DNA of 64,000 nucleotides from Epiperipatus broadwayi (lineage: Eukaryota > Onychophora > Udeonychophora > Euonychophora > Peripatidae): positions 61,316-125,315 of the forward strand of contig JAQFVV010001038.1 of assembly GCA_028023455.1 (NCBI GenBank), in the 5' to 3' direction. How positions within the stretch are numbered: position 1 is the first letter of the stretch; every line of letters starts with the position of its first letter. The notes below the pieces were generated by a model. It was not told the DNA's origin. It was given only the letters and a program-made list of their open reading frames with translations, and did no database searches. The position numbers and the translations under genes are program-made. Shown here in pieces: positions 23,986 to 37,640 of the stretch.

Positions 23986-25987
23986 CATTATAATTACCTT
24001 TACTATTAAAAACATATTGTTAAATAAAAAAAGTTTATACTATCTCAATTGAAAAATCAAGACCTTAGTGATTTATGCTTTAGTGTCAATCTTTGTTAAT
24101 TAATAAGTATACTTAATGATGATTAATGATTGTGATATCTTCAATATAATATCAAGAAGCAAATATCTAGAAGTAAGTTGAAGTACAGTGGTGATGGATT
24201 TTTTTTTTAAAAAAAAGAACTATGCTCATGCACACACATCTTCATATCTGACTCATAGCATTAGAATGTGATCATCTATGATTTATCAGTGAAAAGGAAG
24301 CCACTCATCTTATCTTGGATGAGACAGAAAGGAATTTTCTGGTTCTTAAATTTTTTAATATGGCTTTCAGTTTGTACATTAAATAACATCAAGTTTTTCC
24401 AAGTATTTTGATTATGAAGATCCTTAAACTTTATTTTCAAATCTGATTTAGCACATTGTCTTGAAATCCAAAAATCTTTGGGGCTATAATCATGAGAATT
24501 TTATGAACTGTATGATTTTTTTATCAGTAAAGTTTATTATTTCTCTACATTATTTACAGCTGAATGATTAAATTAGATAATTAAATGATAATGTGATTGT
24601 GTTACTAAGATCATGAAAATATAGTCCATGAATTACTGATGAGATTTCCTTTTTTTTTTCCTACTTGTAATTCTATCAGACCTTAACCTTTGTATTTTTT
24701 TTTACCCAAATTTCTAATGTTTTTTTGTCTTATTCTTATATCATGCTTATCTAGACTGAAGTTTGACATAATTATTATTTTTTTTTTGTAAATAATTGTA
24801 TTTTTATAAATATTTGAAAAAAAACAACAACAAATATTTAGATAAACAGTGAAATGAAAAAATTTTAAATAACCCACTACTGGGAAAAGCTTTTCAAAAA
24901 GTAATACTGAAAGAGAAGGCATTACTCACAAAGTCAACTGATTCCTGAATGGAAAGATTTTTAGCAGGTTTCCTTTTTGATTTTACTTTGTAGTCAACAG
25001 TAGCTAGTTACCCATTTACTGAGGCTATTTGTGATAAATATAAGTCAGCTACCTGAAAGGTAGATCCTCAGTCTGAAAATGAGAAGTTTTAAATCCCAAG
25101 TTGTGGGTATGGAAGTGGATTAAGTAATGCTCTCATTAATTATCATGATATTTAAATGTGTGGAGTGTCTATACAAAAATAATTAGTTATGAATCTGTCT
25201 AACATATTTGGAACAAGAATATTTTGGGATATGATTATAATCCTAAATAGTACATATTCAAGCAATAATAAAAATTATTTGTATGCTGTTGAAATTAGTA
25301 ATTACTTATGCATATAGATAAATAAGTATTGGGGGAGGGGCTAGATAGGTGGGTGGGTAGATTAGGAGAAAGGGAGATCAAAACTTTGCTATCAAAAAAT
25401 AAGCATTTAATCATTGTTTATTGGTAGCTTGAAATATATTTATATATTTAAAAATTGAATGTGAAATGTATTTATACACTAAAAAATTGATTAAATATGT
25501 ATGTTTCAAAGAAAAATTGATAATTACCATTAGAAGATCTTCCATTGGTGGGTATAGTGGGTGATAGCAGGAAAAAGATGAAAGAAGTTTGTTTTATCAC
25601 CAGCCATAATAATGTAATAAACAAAAGAAAAAACAGCATACAGCAATCACGTAAATGGAATATGTAAATGACTTAATTTACATAGCATGTATTTACATAA
25701 TATACATAATTGTATCGAAGTATAAATGTAGCAGGAACAACAGATAACATGAGAGCTATGATTATGGCATTCATCACCGAAATTGCACTCAGCTTTATGA
25801 TATAAGGATAAGAAAGAAACTGCTCCATTATGCATATGTAGATATATAGGCTAAAGAATTTAATTAATGAATAACTTTTTGTTATTGTTATCTAATAAAA
25901 GTATACATATACAAATGATACTTTTAGTTACAATTTATATTAATGTATTAATAATTTTAATTGAAGTTTTATTTATTTTTTTAAAAG

Positions 25988-26215
25988 GAAAAATGGACTG
26001 AAATTCAACCTATGTCAATTCCTCGTGCAGGAGCTGCTGTTGCAGCAGTAAACGGTTTGCTCTATGTTATTGGTGGTCGGTCTTCTACGAGCACAGAATT
26101 TTCTGCTCCAGTAACTTTAAATAGTGTAGAGTGTTATGATCCCCAAACTAATTCATGGTTGGAAATATCTCCAATGCCAACTAGTCGATGTGATATGCGA
26201 GCAGTTGTACTTTGA
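25988..26215 (+). CDS. IPP: IPP-like BTB-kelch protein, last coding exon
   Basis: A terminal coding exon of 228 bp in phase 0, following a T-rich tract and aaaag. It encodes 75 residues and a TGA at 26213-26215. It begins EKWTEIQPMSIPRAGAAVA, completing the kelch blade begun by ...SVEKYSINE in the previous exon. GLLYVIGGRSSTSTEFSAPV and SVECYDPQTNSWLEI follow, and the protein ends SRCDMRAVVL. The extended loop after GGRSS and the ending directly on the last blade strand fit the C-terminus of IPP. Human IPP is about 580 residues, so the two exons here cover about a quarter. No frame damage is seen. Confidence 0.85.
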   Translation, partial: EKWTEIQPMSIPRAGAAVAAVNGLLYVIGGRSSTSTEFSAPVTLNSVECYDPQTNSWLEISPMPTSRCDMRAVVL

Positions 26216-27345
26216 CACATATTCAAGAATGTATTATTTTTGTATATTTATTTTTTGTAATATAAAATTGTATTTTAAATTTTTGGAAGCAATATTATTC
26301 AAGATTAAAAATTTCTATTTTTAATGTTTTTGTTTTTTCTTGTTATTATATTATCAATTCTATTTAACAATGTAAATTTTTAATGTTTTTTTTTCTTTTG
26401 TGTATATATGTGCATACAAAAAACTGATGTGTATAACAGCTTATAAATTTGTTACTTTTGAAAACTTAATGATTACATTATCATATGAAATATTATGGAT
26501 ATTACATCTACACATATATAACTTTTTTATTCACATATAAGTGATTGATTATTAATCATATGGTTTTGTATATATTCATGATTTTTCATTACATTTAATA
26601 TATTATTAATTTTTAATGTGATGATTTAATATTTTTGATAATCTATTTTATGGCATTATGTTAAATAGTAAACATGTTATTTTGATTTATCATCTCTTCT
26701 GTTAATATTTTCTTCTAATTGTTTTCCTGTATGTCCATAATAAAACTATGCCACATAATTTTCCCTTTAATAAGGAGCTTTCTAGAAATTTATATTTTTT
26801 GTGAAAATATTTAAATCATATCTTTCAAGATAGAATAATAATTCAACTTAATGGTAAAAGCAAGAGAAAGTGGGAAACATCTTTTTGTATATTTCAAATA
26901 ATTTACACTTTATAAAAATGTTTTCTGTACAACAATATTTTGTAATCATTAAAACAAGCTTTCTCTTATACAAAAAAAGTAGAGACAGGGATAAATCATT
27001 CTTAAGAAATAAATTGATATTAACAATCGTTTCTTTTTCTAATCAAAATTGAATTATAATTCAACTTAATTGTATAAAAAAGAGAAATGAGAAAATATCT
27101 TTTTTTAATTTGTAAATATCAGAATAAATTTAATTTTTTTATTATATCATACTTGTTTATAATTTTTAGTTTCAAGTTAAGTGAAAATTTGTAGAACATA
27201 CAGTATGTAAGGAATTTCCAGTAATTTTATAGATCATTTTGATTTTTTGTAGTTTATAAAAAAAAAGATATAGTTTATAAATTAAGTGTAAAAATTGTAT
27301 TACAGTATATTATAAATACATGCAACATTTGTATAATAAAACAAT
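26216..27345 (+). other. Likely 3' UTR of the IPP-like gene
   Basis: Very AT-rich sequence after the stop codon. Candidate polyadenylation signals AATAAA occur at 26739-26744 and 27335-27340. Which one is used cannot be told from sequence alone. No further exon is visible. Confidence 0.45.
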
Positions 27346-29550
27346 CCTAATATATGATCATAAAATAAATTGTCAAAAATTAAATCTTCACATAATGTGA
27401 TAGAACAATTACATTTATATATTTTATATAGTTAGCTTTTTTTTTATATTTAACAATATTAACTAATGATTGATTACTTATATTTGAATGGAAAATCAAA
27501 TACATATGTAATATTTATAATGATTTTATTTATTTTTGAGGTGGGGTATGCTATATATGTATGTAATTTTCATGATTTTATTGTCATCTGCTTGGATTAA
27601 AATTTGAAAAAAATTTCTGGTTAAAATCAGGCTCAGGATTTTATTTTAACTACTCATCCAACACTAACCCAGTTAAGCATCCAATATTGATCTGGAAGGA
27701 GATATCTAACTATTTTTAGCCAAAGAATAAAGCAATTATGGAAAAATTATTTAAATCTTTATCACCTGACAATTAGCAAATTTAATGAATAATGTCATTT
27801 TGTCCACTATTCTTCAACAAGATGACTTTTGAGTAAGCCTCTGCCCTGCAATAAATTATTTTAAAATATGGATACATTGAGATGAAAAATGCAAACATTA
27901 AAATCATATTACATTAACTATGCTGTTATTTAAAACAAATTTTAATGGATCAGATATGTATTAAATAGTGTACTAAAATATGAAGAAAATTACATTATAA
28001 AAAAAATTCAACATGGTTATGTATTATCACAGCAATAACAATCACTTCGTAGCTTGAAAGTATAGGTTTTCTTGCTATTTGTTTTTCAGAAATTAATTAA
28101 GGATAAATTTAAAATAATTATATGGAGTGAAAAAACGTTATTTTTATTTGGAAAGATGTTTAAATTTAGATGGAGTGAAAAAAGTAGTTTTTAATGTGTC
28201 AAAAATGCAAAAAGTAAACAAGTGCAACTTATAACTACATAAAATTAAGGTTGAATATAAACTAAAAGTCTTCGTAAACTTTTGAACTTAAATTATTAAA
28301 TACTTGAACATATATGAATCGATATCAAAAATCAAAAAATAATATATGAATCGATTAAAAATAAGGTAATTAATGTGTTTATCTATAATTAATTTAAAAA
28401 AAAAAAAACAAGCATTCAATTTAACCTTTTAACAGATTAAAGATAACGTGTTTAGTAAATCACATCAATTACATAACAGTTGACCTAATATAAATAGATT
28501 TACTTTTGACATTGTTTTTCAATTTTGCCCTAAATTTAAATTATTGATTATATTAAAGTCGAACATTTAGAAAGCTGTAAATAGAAATTTGTAAATAAGA
28601 GACTAATTCCTCAATATTTGCACACAGAAGCTAAAGTTGCTAATATGATAGCTAATTGCTATATTAGATAAAATTGTAATAATTCATCTAAAATTATGAT
28701 ATAAAATTAAGGAGTTGGTTAAATATATTAACATGGCCAGCTAAAGGCATTCTCTTAGGATTGTTGACTTTTTCCCTAGCAATGTAGCCCTGAAAGAAAT
28801 ATAAATAAAGAATATCCAACTAAACTACCTAATACATAAGAAAGTGATAATGGCTACTACATCATGAACATGAAAATAGTTGACCTGCGTTCATTATTGC
28901 CTGTTGATCTTCTGAATAAAAAAATGGTCAGTTTACAATATATAGAATACCAAAGAACTTGAAAAATAAAAATGTTAAAGATACCATTAGTAAAGATAAA
29001 TTGACATATGAAACTAGCATCAGAATCAACTTAAAAAGTATATACTATATTTGATAGTTCTGACGAAGTCCTATGAAGTGCACTATAAATGTAAACCATA
29101 GGAGAGAATTTAACATTTATGCAATTTAAAAACATGTATATTTTAAAAGACCTTAATTATTTAACTTATAAATAATTTAAATTTGATTTTATTTTTTTTT
29201 TGTAATTTTTTTACTCCTATAATTATTTTCTATTTTAAAGTCTAATATTTATGATATTCTTAAATATTTCAAAACTATGAAATACATACTATTTAACCTT
29301 TGAATTAAGGTGTACTATATGTCCTATCAATGCTTTATTTTAAATTAAAATAAATAGCATGTACTGTTTATTAAATAACTCATTGAATGAAACAATGTAT
29401 ATCTTTATACTAACATATACACATTTATTTGTATAGTTCATTTTATCAATATATAAATATCTGTAATTACATTTTAATTTTCATTATAAAATCAGAGTGT
29501 AACACATATGATAAATTTAATAGTATATTTAGCTTCTTCTGTTTAAAACT
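27346..29550. other. Intergenic, nothing recognised
   Basis: AT-rich, no domain. Minor features: tatatgaatcgat repeated at about 28310 and 28342, and a phrase containing ggagtgaaaaa repeated at about 28124 and 28172. Confidence 0.4.
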
Positions 29551-29583
29551 ATGATCACCATATTTCTTCTGCTTGCTCTAACA

Positions 29584-30015
29584 GTTGTTAAAACAGGCAA
29601 AACTCTCCATACAGCAGTGGCACTCAGTGCAAGCCAGAGCGGATATCAGAAGGCTTGTGCATAAAATCCCTATCTAGTGCCTACTCATCTAATATTCTCA
29701 GACTAGTTTCTAGTTTGTGGCTTTCATCAGTGAGGAGCTTTGTATCTGAGAGCAATGCACCTAGATCTTAGGATCTAATGCAATTCTATAGTAGCCACCT
29801 TTTATCTCTTGTTAACTACAAAACTATGAGTTTAAAATTGAAAATACAATAATATTTTCAGTCCAAGCTCAGTAGTTTATATAGTCATATAGGTCTGAAC
29901 TCAGTTCAGTATCCATACATTTTGGTGTATTTGGTTCTTTAATAACCATAGCCACCACTATCATATTAGGCAGGATTGTATTAAACCATTAAACATCACA
30001 TGATCACCATTTCTT
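29584..30015 (-). mobile_element. Foldback-family member, long form
   Basis: One copy of a family found several times in this window. The end reads aaaacaggcaaaactctcc followed by actcagtgcaagccagag. The core contains tcatcagtgagga and tagatcttaggatctaatg. The far end is attaaaccattaaacatcac. It matches 42650-43067 and, inverted, 43115-43620. There is no coding capacity. Orientation is assigned relative to 43115-43620, which I take as plus. Confidence 0.7.
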
Positions 30016-30033
30016 TTGCTTGCTCATAACTGT

Positions 30034-30282
30034 TGTTAAAACAGGCAAAACTCTCCATACAGTAGTGCCACTCAGTGCAAGCCAGAGTAATCAATAGATG
30101 TCAGAAGGCTTGTGCATAAAATCCATCCCTCTCACTAATGAAAGCTCAAGCTAGAAAGTAGTCTGGAGATTTGGATGTAGGCACTAGGTAGGGATTTTAT
30201 GCACAAGCCTTCTGGCATCCATTGATTACTCTGGCTTGAACTGAGTGGCACTACTGTGTGGAGAGTTTTACCTGTTTTTTTT
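30034..30282. mobile_element. Foldback-family member, short hairpin form
   Basis: The arms at about 30039-30124 and 30190-30278 are reverse complements over roughly 86-88 bases, including actcagtgcaagccagagta paired with tactctggcttgaactgagt. A loop of about 65 bases keeps ctaatgaaagctc and agtagtctgg from the family core. Compared with the long form most of the interior is missing. It lies directly beside the long copy at 29584. Confidence 0.8.
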
Positions 30283-31130
30283 CTTCTGTTTGTCGTAGTA
30301 AATTGTGGAGCAGAGTGATTCAATTACAAGTAATGATATATTTCTTTAACTTGCCTTATAATAAACTATATTTGTTATGTTACTAATTTCTATTATATAA
30401 TATGAAACTTGTATTAAAGTTCTGTGTTATATATGTATGTTATTCTCTAAAATATTAGCTGTACTATGTCAAACATTTATACATATATGTTTGTCTGTAC
30501 AATATAAGAGTTATGCTCTAAGAATTAAATTAGGTACCCAGGGAATGTGAACTATGGATAATGTTGGAAGAATAGCAAGAAATAATGTAAACAGCCAGTC
30601 TAAGAAATGATAATAGCACTTTCTTACAGCTATTAATGCTGTATTTAAAAAAAATAAACCCTCAACTTTATTATATAATCTTTTCTGTTGATAAATATAA
30701 ATCTGGTGCTCCCAAACAAGAGGTCTCTGAATTGCATCCAATAAAAGTGTGGAGTATTCTACTTCCATTATTTGTCAGATATGAACTCTAATTTATTCAG
30801 TGACATATCAAACAAACATTATGATATAATATGTATAATTGTATGCTATAAAAATTGAATATGTACTTTTTTTTTTGGTACAAAATAAATTTATATTAGT
30901 GATAAATAAAATAAAAAACATTAGTCCTAACCAGACATGATTTTATTTAGTGTTATAATATTCAAATATAAAATTTAAAAAATTCACCTCAAAAAATATT
31001 TCCAGACATCAATCAGTTCATGTAATGCTCTGTTTTAAAAACTAAGCATCAATAGCAGTTCTCAAATGAGTATAGCTATTCCAAATCAAGAAAAAAAAAA
31101 GTAATAATAGTATCATCATTATTACATTAG
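30283..31130. other. Intergenic, nothing recognised
   Basis: AT-rich. The minus-strand frame at 30511-30768 has no family resemblance and is not supported as a gene. Confidence 0.4.
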
Positions 31131-32600
31131 AAATGAGTTTTGTGATGACTATACAAACCAATCTGTGAAATCCACATATAGTACAAACATGCCCATTATT
31201 GTTTATTTGATGTTTTATGATGCTATCTTTTAATTTCTTTTATAGAAAAGTTTTCTTTCTCAAAGATTTCAATAGCTTATGTAATTGTAGTTTTCCATTT
31301 ATTTATCTTCAGCTTTATTTACCCAACGAAAGCAATTAATAATTCAATTTTATAAAGTTTCTTTAAGATAATCTTTATAATATAAATAGGCTTCTGTCTC
31401 TCCCATGAAAACTACATTCAAGTAAATTATAAATTACTTTTTCAGGAAGTCTTGATCATTCATTCATTTCACATCTAACCCGATATGGTTTTACAATAAT
31501 GAACTTTATAGTACATATCCAGCAAACAGAAGTTATACTGGATTGGTCTTAGAATCTTGCTATCATACTTTTAGAATTTTACAGAGCATCATTAAATAAA
31601 ATCTTTCTGGTGCTTTTGTTTACATTGATAGGAGGTCCAAGTCTTTTATTAAAATCAGGCAGAATAATAGTTCTCAATGTAACTAATTGAATTGTCATAG
31701 TTTCATCATTCTGATGAAATATTCTCAACTCCAGCAATAGCACATTGGCATCAATGTTGTACTTCAGTAGCTCTCTTTTGTACCTAAAAAGCTACTATGA
31801 TATTTAAATTGGAACACATTCTTAAATTTATAATTATACAAGCTAAAATTTGTCGAAGATTCTTCTTTCCTGGCTAATAAGGATTTGAGTTTTTGAACAT
31901 TAATTAATTAATCAGTGTCTTTATGTGTTGCATTCAAAACATTAATGGATTCTGTAATGATCATCTCTTAAATTGGAAAGGATAGCATTATCATCAGCAT
32001 AATGTAAATTCAGATGCTAATAAGATATAGTTCTTGTTTTATTTTTCACTTTTCATCTATATCTCTGATTCATGAAGTTGCCTGTAAACAAACTAATACA
32101 CATTCTTCTTTAACACTAGTTTTCATTACAAATGCTTCAGATTTTCCATTTGTAGTAACAACACTTACTCCTATACTAACACGTGGAAAGTAAAAATACT
32201 AATAAATTTTAGTGAGAATCAATTTCAAATAGTGTCACAAATCTATTTCATCGAATTAAATACTTTAATCAAATCAATAAAAGTATTATACAAATTATTT
32301 GTTTCTGACATTTTTTTACACTTGCCAAGATAGCAAAATAATATTGATAGTGCTTCTTGATTCTCTAAAGCCACACTGACTACCTGGAAACATATCCAAT
32401 AAAATACTTGAATGTACTTTTACTATAGTGGATAATAATGGCATTCCATGATAATTATTGCCTTGCCATTTTTTAAAAAAAAATAATAAAAGCATTTTTA
32501 AAATCAGATGACATAATTTTTTTGAGTCCATATATTCCTAAAGAAAAACAATATTTTTGAATACTACTATCATATTTAAAACTTCTTCAGGTCTTGAAGC
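31130..32600 (-). mobile_element. LINE relic, reverse-transcriptase fragment
   Basis: The minus-strand frame at 32531-32316 contains HGMPLLSTIVKVHSSILLD and then FPGSQCGFRESRSTIN, the fingers/palm blocks of a non-LTR reverse transcriptase (ESQCGFR..RST is typical of CR1/L2/jockey-like RTs). Downstream, to 31130, the sequence is similar to 37640-39120, marking a second copy of the same family. Stops and shifts show both are dead. Confidence 0.6.
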
Positions 32601-33440
32601 CATTCTGTTTTTAAAGATTACAAAGGGCTATTGTAACTTCACCAAATTGGATATCTTTGTTTAAATGTAAATGAGCAGATAAAATATATCATAAAAAGTT
32701 ATCACTTATTTCTTATATTATTATTCAAAAGATGATCAAAATATATTTAATAACTCCTTTCATTTACACTTTATTCAACACAAGATATTGTTTCTACATT
32801 TAATTTTATTATTTTCCTTATTGTTGGACTATCCAACAGACTCAGATCTAAAACAAATATTTAAATACATATGATTACATAGAAAAACAATATATAACTT
32901 TATCTAAAAACATAATTCTTATTTTAATTATAAGTATACAAAAATATTATATACACTTCTACAATTATATTAAACGTTAAATGAATGATTTTTTTTTGTT
33001 TTACTTAATAACTAATATTTTATATTTATATATGACCAATTTTATATTTATTATTTTTAATTTAATATAAATTTATATATTTAAATCCTATATTTCTTAA
33101 TTTTTGATTTTTTAAGATTATCTACTAATAGTTTGTCTTCCAAGCTAATAAAAACTTAAATTTATTTTGATTTTATATTATAACTTACTCTATATTTATT
33201 TTTTGTATCTAATTCTTTTTTTTTTTACTTATTAGCAATTCATTTTATATTATTTTTTATTTTATTATTAATTTAATAAAATAAAAAATAATACACTATA
33301 AATTGATAATAATTATAATGTTTAATAAATGAAAAGAAAGAATTAGTTACAAAAAATAAATACAGATGGGGCTAAAATACAGTAAAAATAATTTAAGTTT
33401 GGCAAAAAAAACCTATTAAAAGGTAGGTACTGGACATGTA
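32601..33440. other. Intergenic, extremely AT-rich
   Basis: Long A/T runs with no gene. A local inverted repeat of about 25 bp arms lies at about 33240-33295 (ttttattttattattaattt / aatttaataaaataaaa). Confidence 0.35.
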
Positions 33441-34905
33441 CTCCACTATAAAGGCACAAATATTGGAAATACAAGTGAGGTTGGATTCATTATAAATAAA
33501 AAGAGGAAGAATAATATTATGGAAATTGATGGTGTATCGGACAGAGTGCCAAGATTAGTTATACAACTTAATAGCAGATAATTTAGGTTTATGCCCCAAC
33601 AAGTTCTCATAGTGATTAAATAGTAGAAGATTTTTAAACTGATGTACAAAAGGCTTTTGATTAGAGTAAACAACATTTTAAAATTGTTATGGGAGACTTT
33701 AATGCTAGAATTGGTAAACAAATGAAAGATGAAAGTGCTGTAGGTAATTTTGGTTTGGTAATTGAAATGAGAGAAGACATAGACTTGTGGAGTTTGCAGA
33801 AAAAGAAAAACTTTATATTATGAATTCTTTTTTTGAGAAGCATCCAAATGAAGGTACAGCAGAATTGGATTATATTTTGACTAACAGAAAAAATATATTT
33901 CAAGATTGTAATGTTCTATTTAACACAAGAAGTGATCATTGATTAGTAAGATTATATGTGTTAATGCAAAATTAGAGAGACAAAAATTATTAAGAAAAAC
34001 AATATTTACAGTTGATATTCCTAATCTTCAGAAACATTCTAATAAATTCAAATTAGAACTTACAAATCAGTCTCAAGTATTAGTAGATTTTGAACATGAT
34101 TCAGATTTGAATTAAATTAATATGAAAATAACTGATACACTTAAAAACTGCAACAAATATAGCTGGTAGAAAAAAAGCAGCAATTGACCAATAAAATTTC
34201 TACTGAGACTAGATAATTTATGAAAAAAAGAAGGAATATGAAGATATACAAAAATGATGCATTAAAAAGGATTGAATATCTCGAATTTTGGAAAATGGTG
34301 CGGAAAAGAGTTGAAAATGATATAAGAAAGAATAATTGTGAACTAGCAAAGAAAACTGTAGAAGAGAATAAAAGTCCTAAGAGTGTAAAACATTTTGGTA
34401 TTGATAGGAAATATATATCTGCAATAAGAAAAAAACCATAGAATTATTATTAAAAAGAGAGATATCATGAAATAGAAGACTTCTATCAAGAATTATATAG
34501 TAATAAAAAACAAGTATCTATTATATCTTCTAAATTGCCCAGAATTTTAAATGTATTTATGTGAGACATGCAATTAAATTTATGAAGAAAGGAAAAGCTC
34601 CAGGTAATGATGGAATTATAATTGATATATTAAAAGAAGCAGGTGAAGAAACAAAAAAATTTAGCAAAGTTATATACCAAATGTCTAAATGATAAAGATG
34701 TACCAGATGATTGGAAGAATGCAGTATTAATATTAATATTTAAAAAAGGTGATAAAGAAGATATTAGAAATTACAGACCCATCAGCCTTTTATCAGTTTT
34801 ATACAAATTTTTTACTAAGATAATTACAACTCGTCTACAGAAAACACTGGATATACATGGACATTGGCTAATGGTCTTACTAGAAATTAAATTGGCTTTA
34901 TCATA
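33440..34905 (+). mobile_element. RTE-like LINE: endonuclease and start of RT
   Basis: A plus-strand relic. The endonuclease begins near 33460 with EVGFIINKKRKNNIMEIDG, continues to VMGDFNARIG (33685-33720), then ELDYILTNRKN and a TRSDH motif near 33930-33942, the catalytic SDH of AP-type endonucleases. The RT part has GKAPGNDGIIIDILKEAGEE near 34590 and the open frame 34643-34906 with KNAVLILIFKKGDKEDIRNY and RPISLLSVLYKFFTKIIT. Several shifts and stops separate these. It is the same family as the minus-strand relic at 3040-4440. Confidence 0.75.
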
Positions 34906-36960
34906 ATTGAAAGGAAGTGGAGAAAGAGTATTAAAACATGCAAGAAGCTAATCTAGACACATGAAATATAAGGAAGAGGAATGTTAAAAGATTGAATGTA
35001 GATGTTATGACTAATGTCACATGCATCAGAATGTTTTCAGATTAGCAAATAAATTTGAATGTCTGACTAAATTTTAGGGATGTGCAATGATAAAGGAAGT
35101 AGCTAAAAATTAACATATTGGAGGTTGCCTGAGAGATTGGGAGAAACGAGCTATAAGAATGATTGAAAAAAATGTAAGTGATTGATGAAAAAAAAAGGAG
35201 TTAAGAATGGTGATCCTATAAAATATTTAGAATTGAAATGAAAGGTACAGAAGAGATTGAGGAGAGACAAACAAGATAGTATAAAACAACTTATGTATGG
35301 AATTTGAAATGGAAAGTAAGTGTGGTAATACTGAACAATGTTTCATATCTTGAAAAATCTTACAGGAAAGTTTATACCAAGATTGGTTATGATAAAAGAT
35401 AATACTGCTGACATATCCAGAAAAATAGTTAGTTAATGGAGTTTTGTGAAGACATGTACAAAGGTGACATGATAATATTTTGATATAAAAGAGGCAGAAT
35501 GTGAACCACTGCCTTTAAAGAGTAAAATAGTAAAAGCCATATCAAGAAACACCAGTGGAAGATCAAGAATAGATGAATTACCAGTAGAATTTAAGTAAAT
35601 GCAATTGTAGAAATATTACATAGATTGATCTTTGTTGTATAGAAATGGAGTTTGGCTTGGGAATTGGATTGCAAACAAAATTTGCAATTTCAAAAAAAGG
35701 AGATCTTAGTATGATAATCATAGGTCAATATCTTTAATTTCATATGCCAACAAAATAATTTTGTTAGTTTTACACAGAATATGGGCAAAGACAATGTGAA
35801 TTGGCACAAGTACAAGCAGATTTTAGATTACAATGATGAGTGAGGGATCATTTAACTAATCTGAACATTATTCTCAATAAAGCTAGAGAATTTCAACAGC
35901 CATTCTATCTCTGTTTTATAGATTATCAGAAAATTTGATTTTGTATGTCATGATAAACTTTGAAGGGTGATATTAGATATGGTATATCAACCACATTTGG
36001 TACAACTATTATCTTTCTTATATAGAAGACAAAAAGTCTGATAAAAGTAGCACAGCCAAATTAAGATTGATTTCAAAGAGTTCAGACAGGGTTGTGTGTT
36101 ATCACTTTGCTTATTCAATATCGGAACAGGGATAAGAATAAGAGAAATTAGATTTTGAGAATGTTATATTGGAAGAAGAATGTGTAATTTGCAGATGACA
36201 TAGTTTGAATTTCAACAGAGAATGAAATATGGGAACTGATAAATATTTGATAAGAGCAGGAACTGATTATGAATTAAGGCTAAACACTAGTGAAATAAAG
36301 CTTATGTGATTATATGGAGGAATAATAGAGATGAAAATGGATGGAGATCAACTAGAGCAAGTTTCAGAGTTTGTCTACTTGAGTTACAGAATAAATCAAG
36401 CTGAAGTACAGCATGCAGAGATAAATGCATGATAACTGTTAGCATTGAAGACATTTACAAAATTAGTAATATGAAAAACAGAGGCATAATTATATGTTAA
36501 AAGTGTAAATTGTTGAAAGCTTTGATATGGCCCATTACAGCACATGAATGTAAAACAGATGTTGAAGAAGTTGGAAAGAGCAGAAAGTAACATTTTTGAG
36601 AAATGAAGTGATATAGAAGGACGCTTGGCATAATTTGGATAGCTAAGGAAATTAATGTATGGATTTCAGAGAAGATACTTGCAAAAAGACAACTGTTGGA
36701 GATGGTAAAATGATGAAAATTGCCATATTTCGGATAGGCGGCATGGCAAATTAACATGCTAAAAAAGATACCATGTTTGGAATGGTAAATAGATCACACA
36801 GAAGAGGATGGCCAAGATTATAATAGATCGATAATATAGAATTCTCAGGATTAATAATTTGGAAGTATGCAGGAGAGCAGAGAAAAGAATATAGTCTAAA
36901 GGCACTTCATCCACACTATCACTCATTGTCAATTGATGGATCCAGCAGATGATGATTATA
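34906..36960 (+). mobile_element. Second LINE relic: RT core and 3' part
   Basis: Plus strand. RT motifs: a NHRSISLISYANKIILLVL block near 35720, EFRQGCVLSLCLFNI near 36070-36115, and a possible ADDIV remnant near 36195. A C-terminal part continues to about 36950. The frames are heavily broken. The sequence wording differs from the RTE-like copy immediately upstream, so this is probably another family abutting or inserted into it. The minus-strand frames at 36396-36971 are shadows. Confidence 0.6.
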
Positions 36961-37640
36961 TCTACATTCAAAGTCTATCTTCCCACTTCTTTCTTGAATT
37001 TTCTTCAGAATTCCTAGTTCTTTTACCAAAAAAAAATATCATTTCCTTATATTAAATCTGGTACTGCAATTATTGGACAAATAATTTTTACTACTTCTTA
37101 TTTATATATACAAAAAAAAACTATTATTTTTTTATCTGCTGCCCCAACCTTTTTTTTTTGCAACATTTATCAATTTTATTTCCAGTCACCCAAATAATCT
37201 TTTTCGCCAGCCAAAATAAAATCTTGAATAGTTATATTTATTTTTGTCCTTTATATTTCTGAATAAAATTTCTCTTTTTTGAAATTTACTGTCATTGATT
37301 TCCCTCTATTAAATTAAATTTCCATTTTCTTATCTATCTTTGCATAAATCTCAAAAGTTGTTTCATATCTCCCTCATTTTATATTCACAATGTCATTAGT
37401 AAATACCTGAAAACAAATGCAATTCCTTGTTATCCTTTGAACAAGTAATATATCAATCAGTCACTACCCTCTTAATATATCAATCAGTCACTACCCTCTT
37501 AATATATCAATCAGTCACTACCCTCTTACAGGAACTTAAAACAAAGTAAATATTAAATAAAATAGTACACAGCAATCACATTTTTAATGACTTGGCCATA
37601 AAATTTAAAACATATAATAATGCCCTTTAAAGAATTGTTG
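36961..37640. other. Intergenic with a 27-bp tandem repeat
   Basis: Pyrimidine-rich AT sequence without domains. It holds the three-copy minisatellite at 37446-37527. Confidence 0.4.
37446..37527. repeat. Three-copy 27-bp tandem repeat
   Basis: Three essentially perfect head-to-tail copies starting at 37446, 37473 and 37500, each containing caatcagtcactaccctctt. A recent minisatellite-type expansion. Confidence 0.9.

Larger units (their letters stand above)
18187..25987 (+). other. 7.8-kb intron of the IPP-like gene
   Basis: The intron starts gtatgt and ends with a T-rich tract and aaaag. It carries a minus-strand LINE relic (about 18450-20830), AT-rich diverged repeats with a foldback (22165-22630), and a 1-kb terminal-inverted-repeat element (22953-23985). 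The rest is AT-rich with long T and A runs; 24000-25980 shows nothing recognisable. Because the exons on each side continue one kelch blade in phase 0, the intron call is well supported. Confidence 0.75.

Noticed and set aside
25040-25150. tRNA-type SINE suggested by gttttaaatccc
   Set aside because: The B box is poor and no A box or tail is visible.
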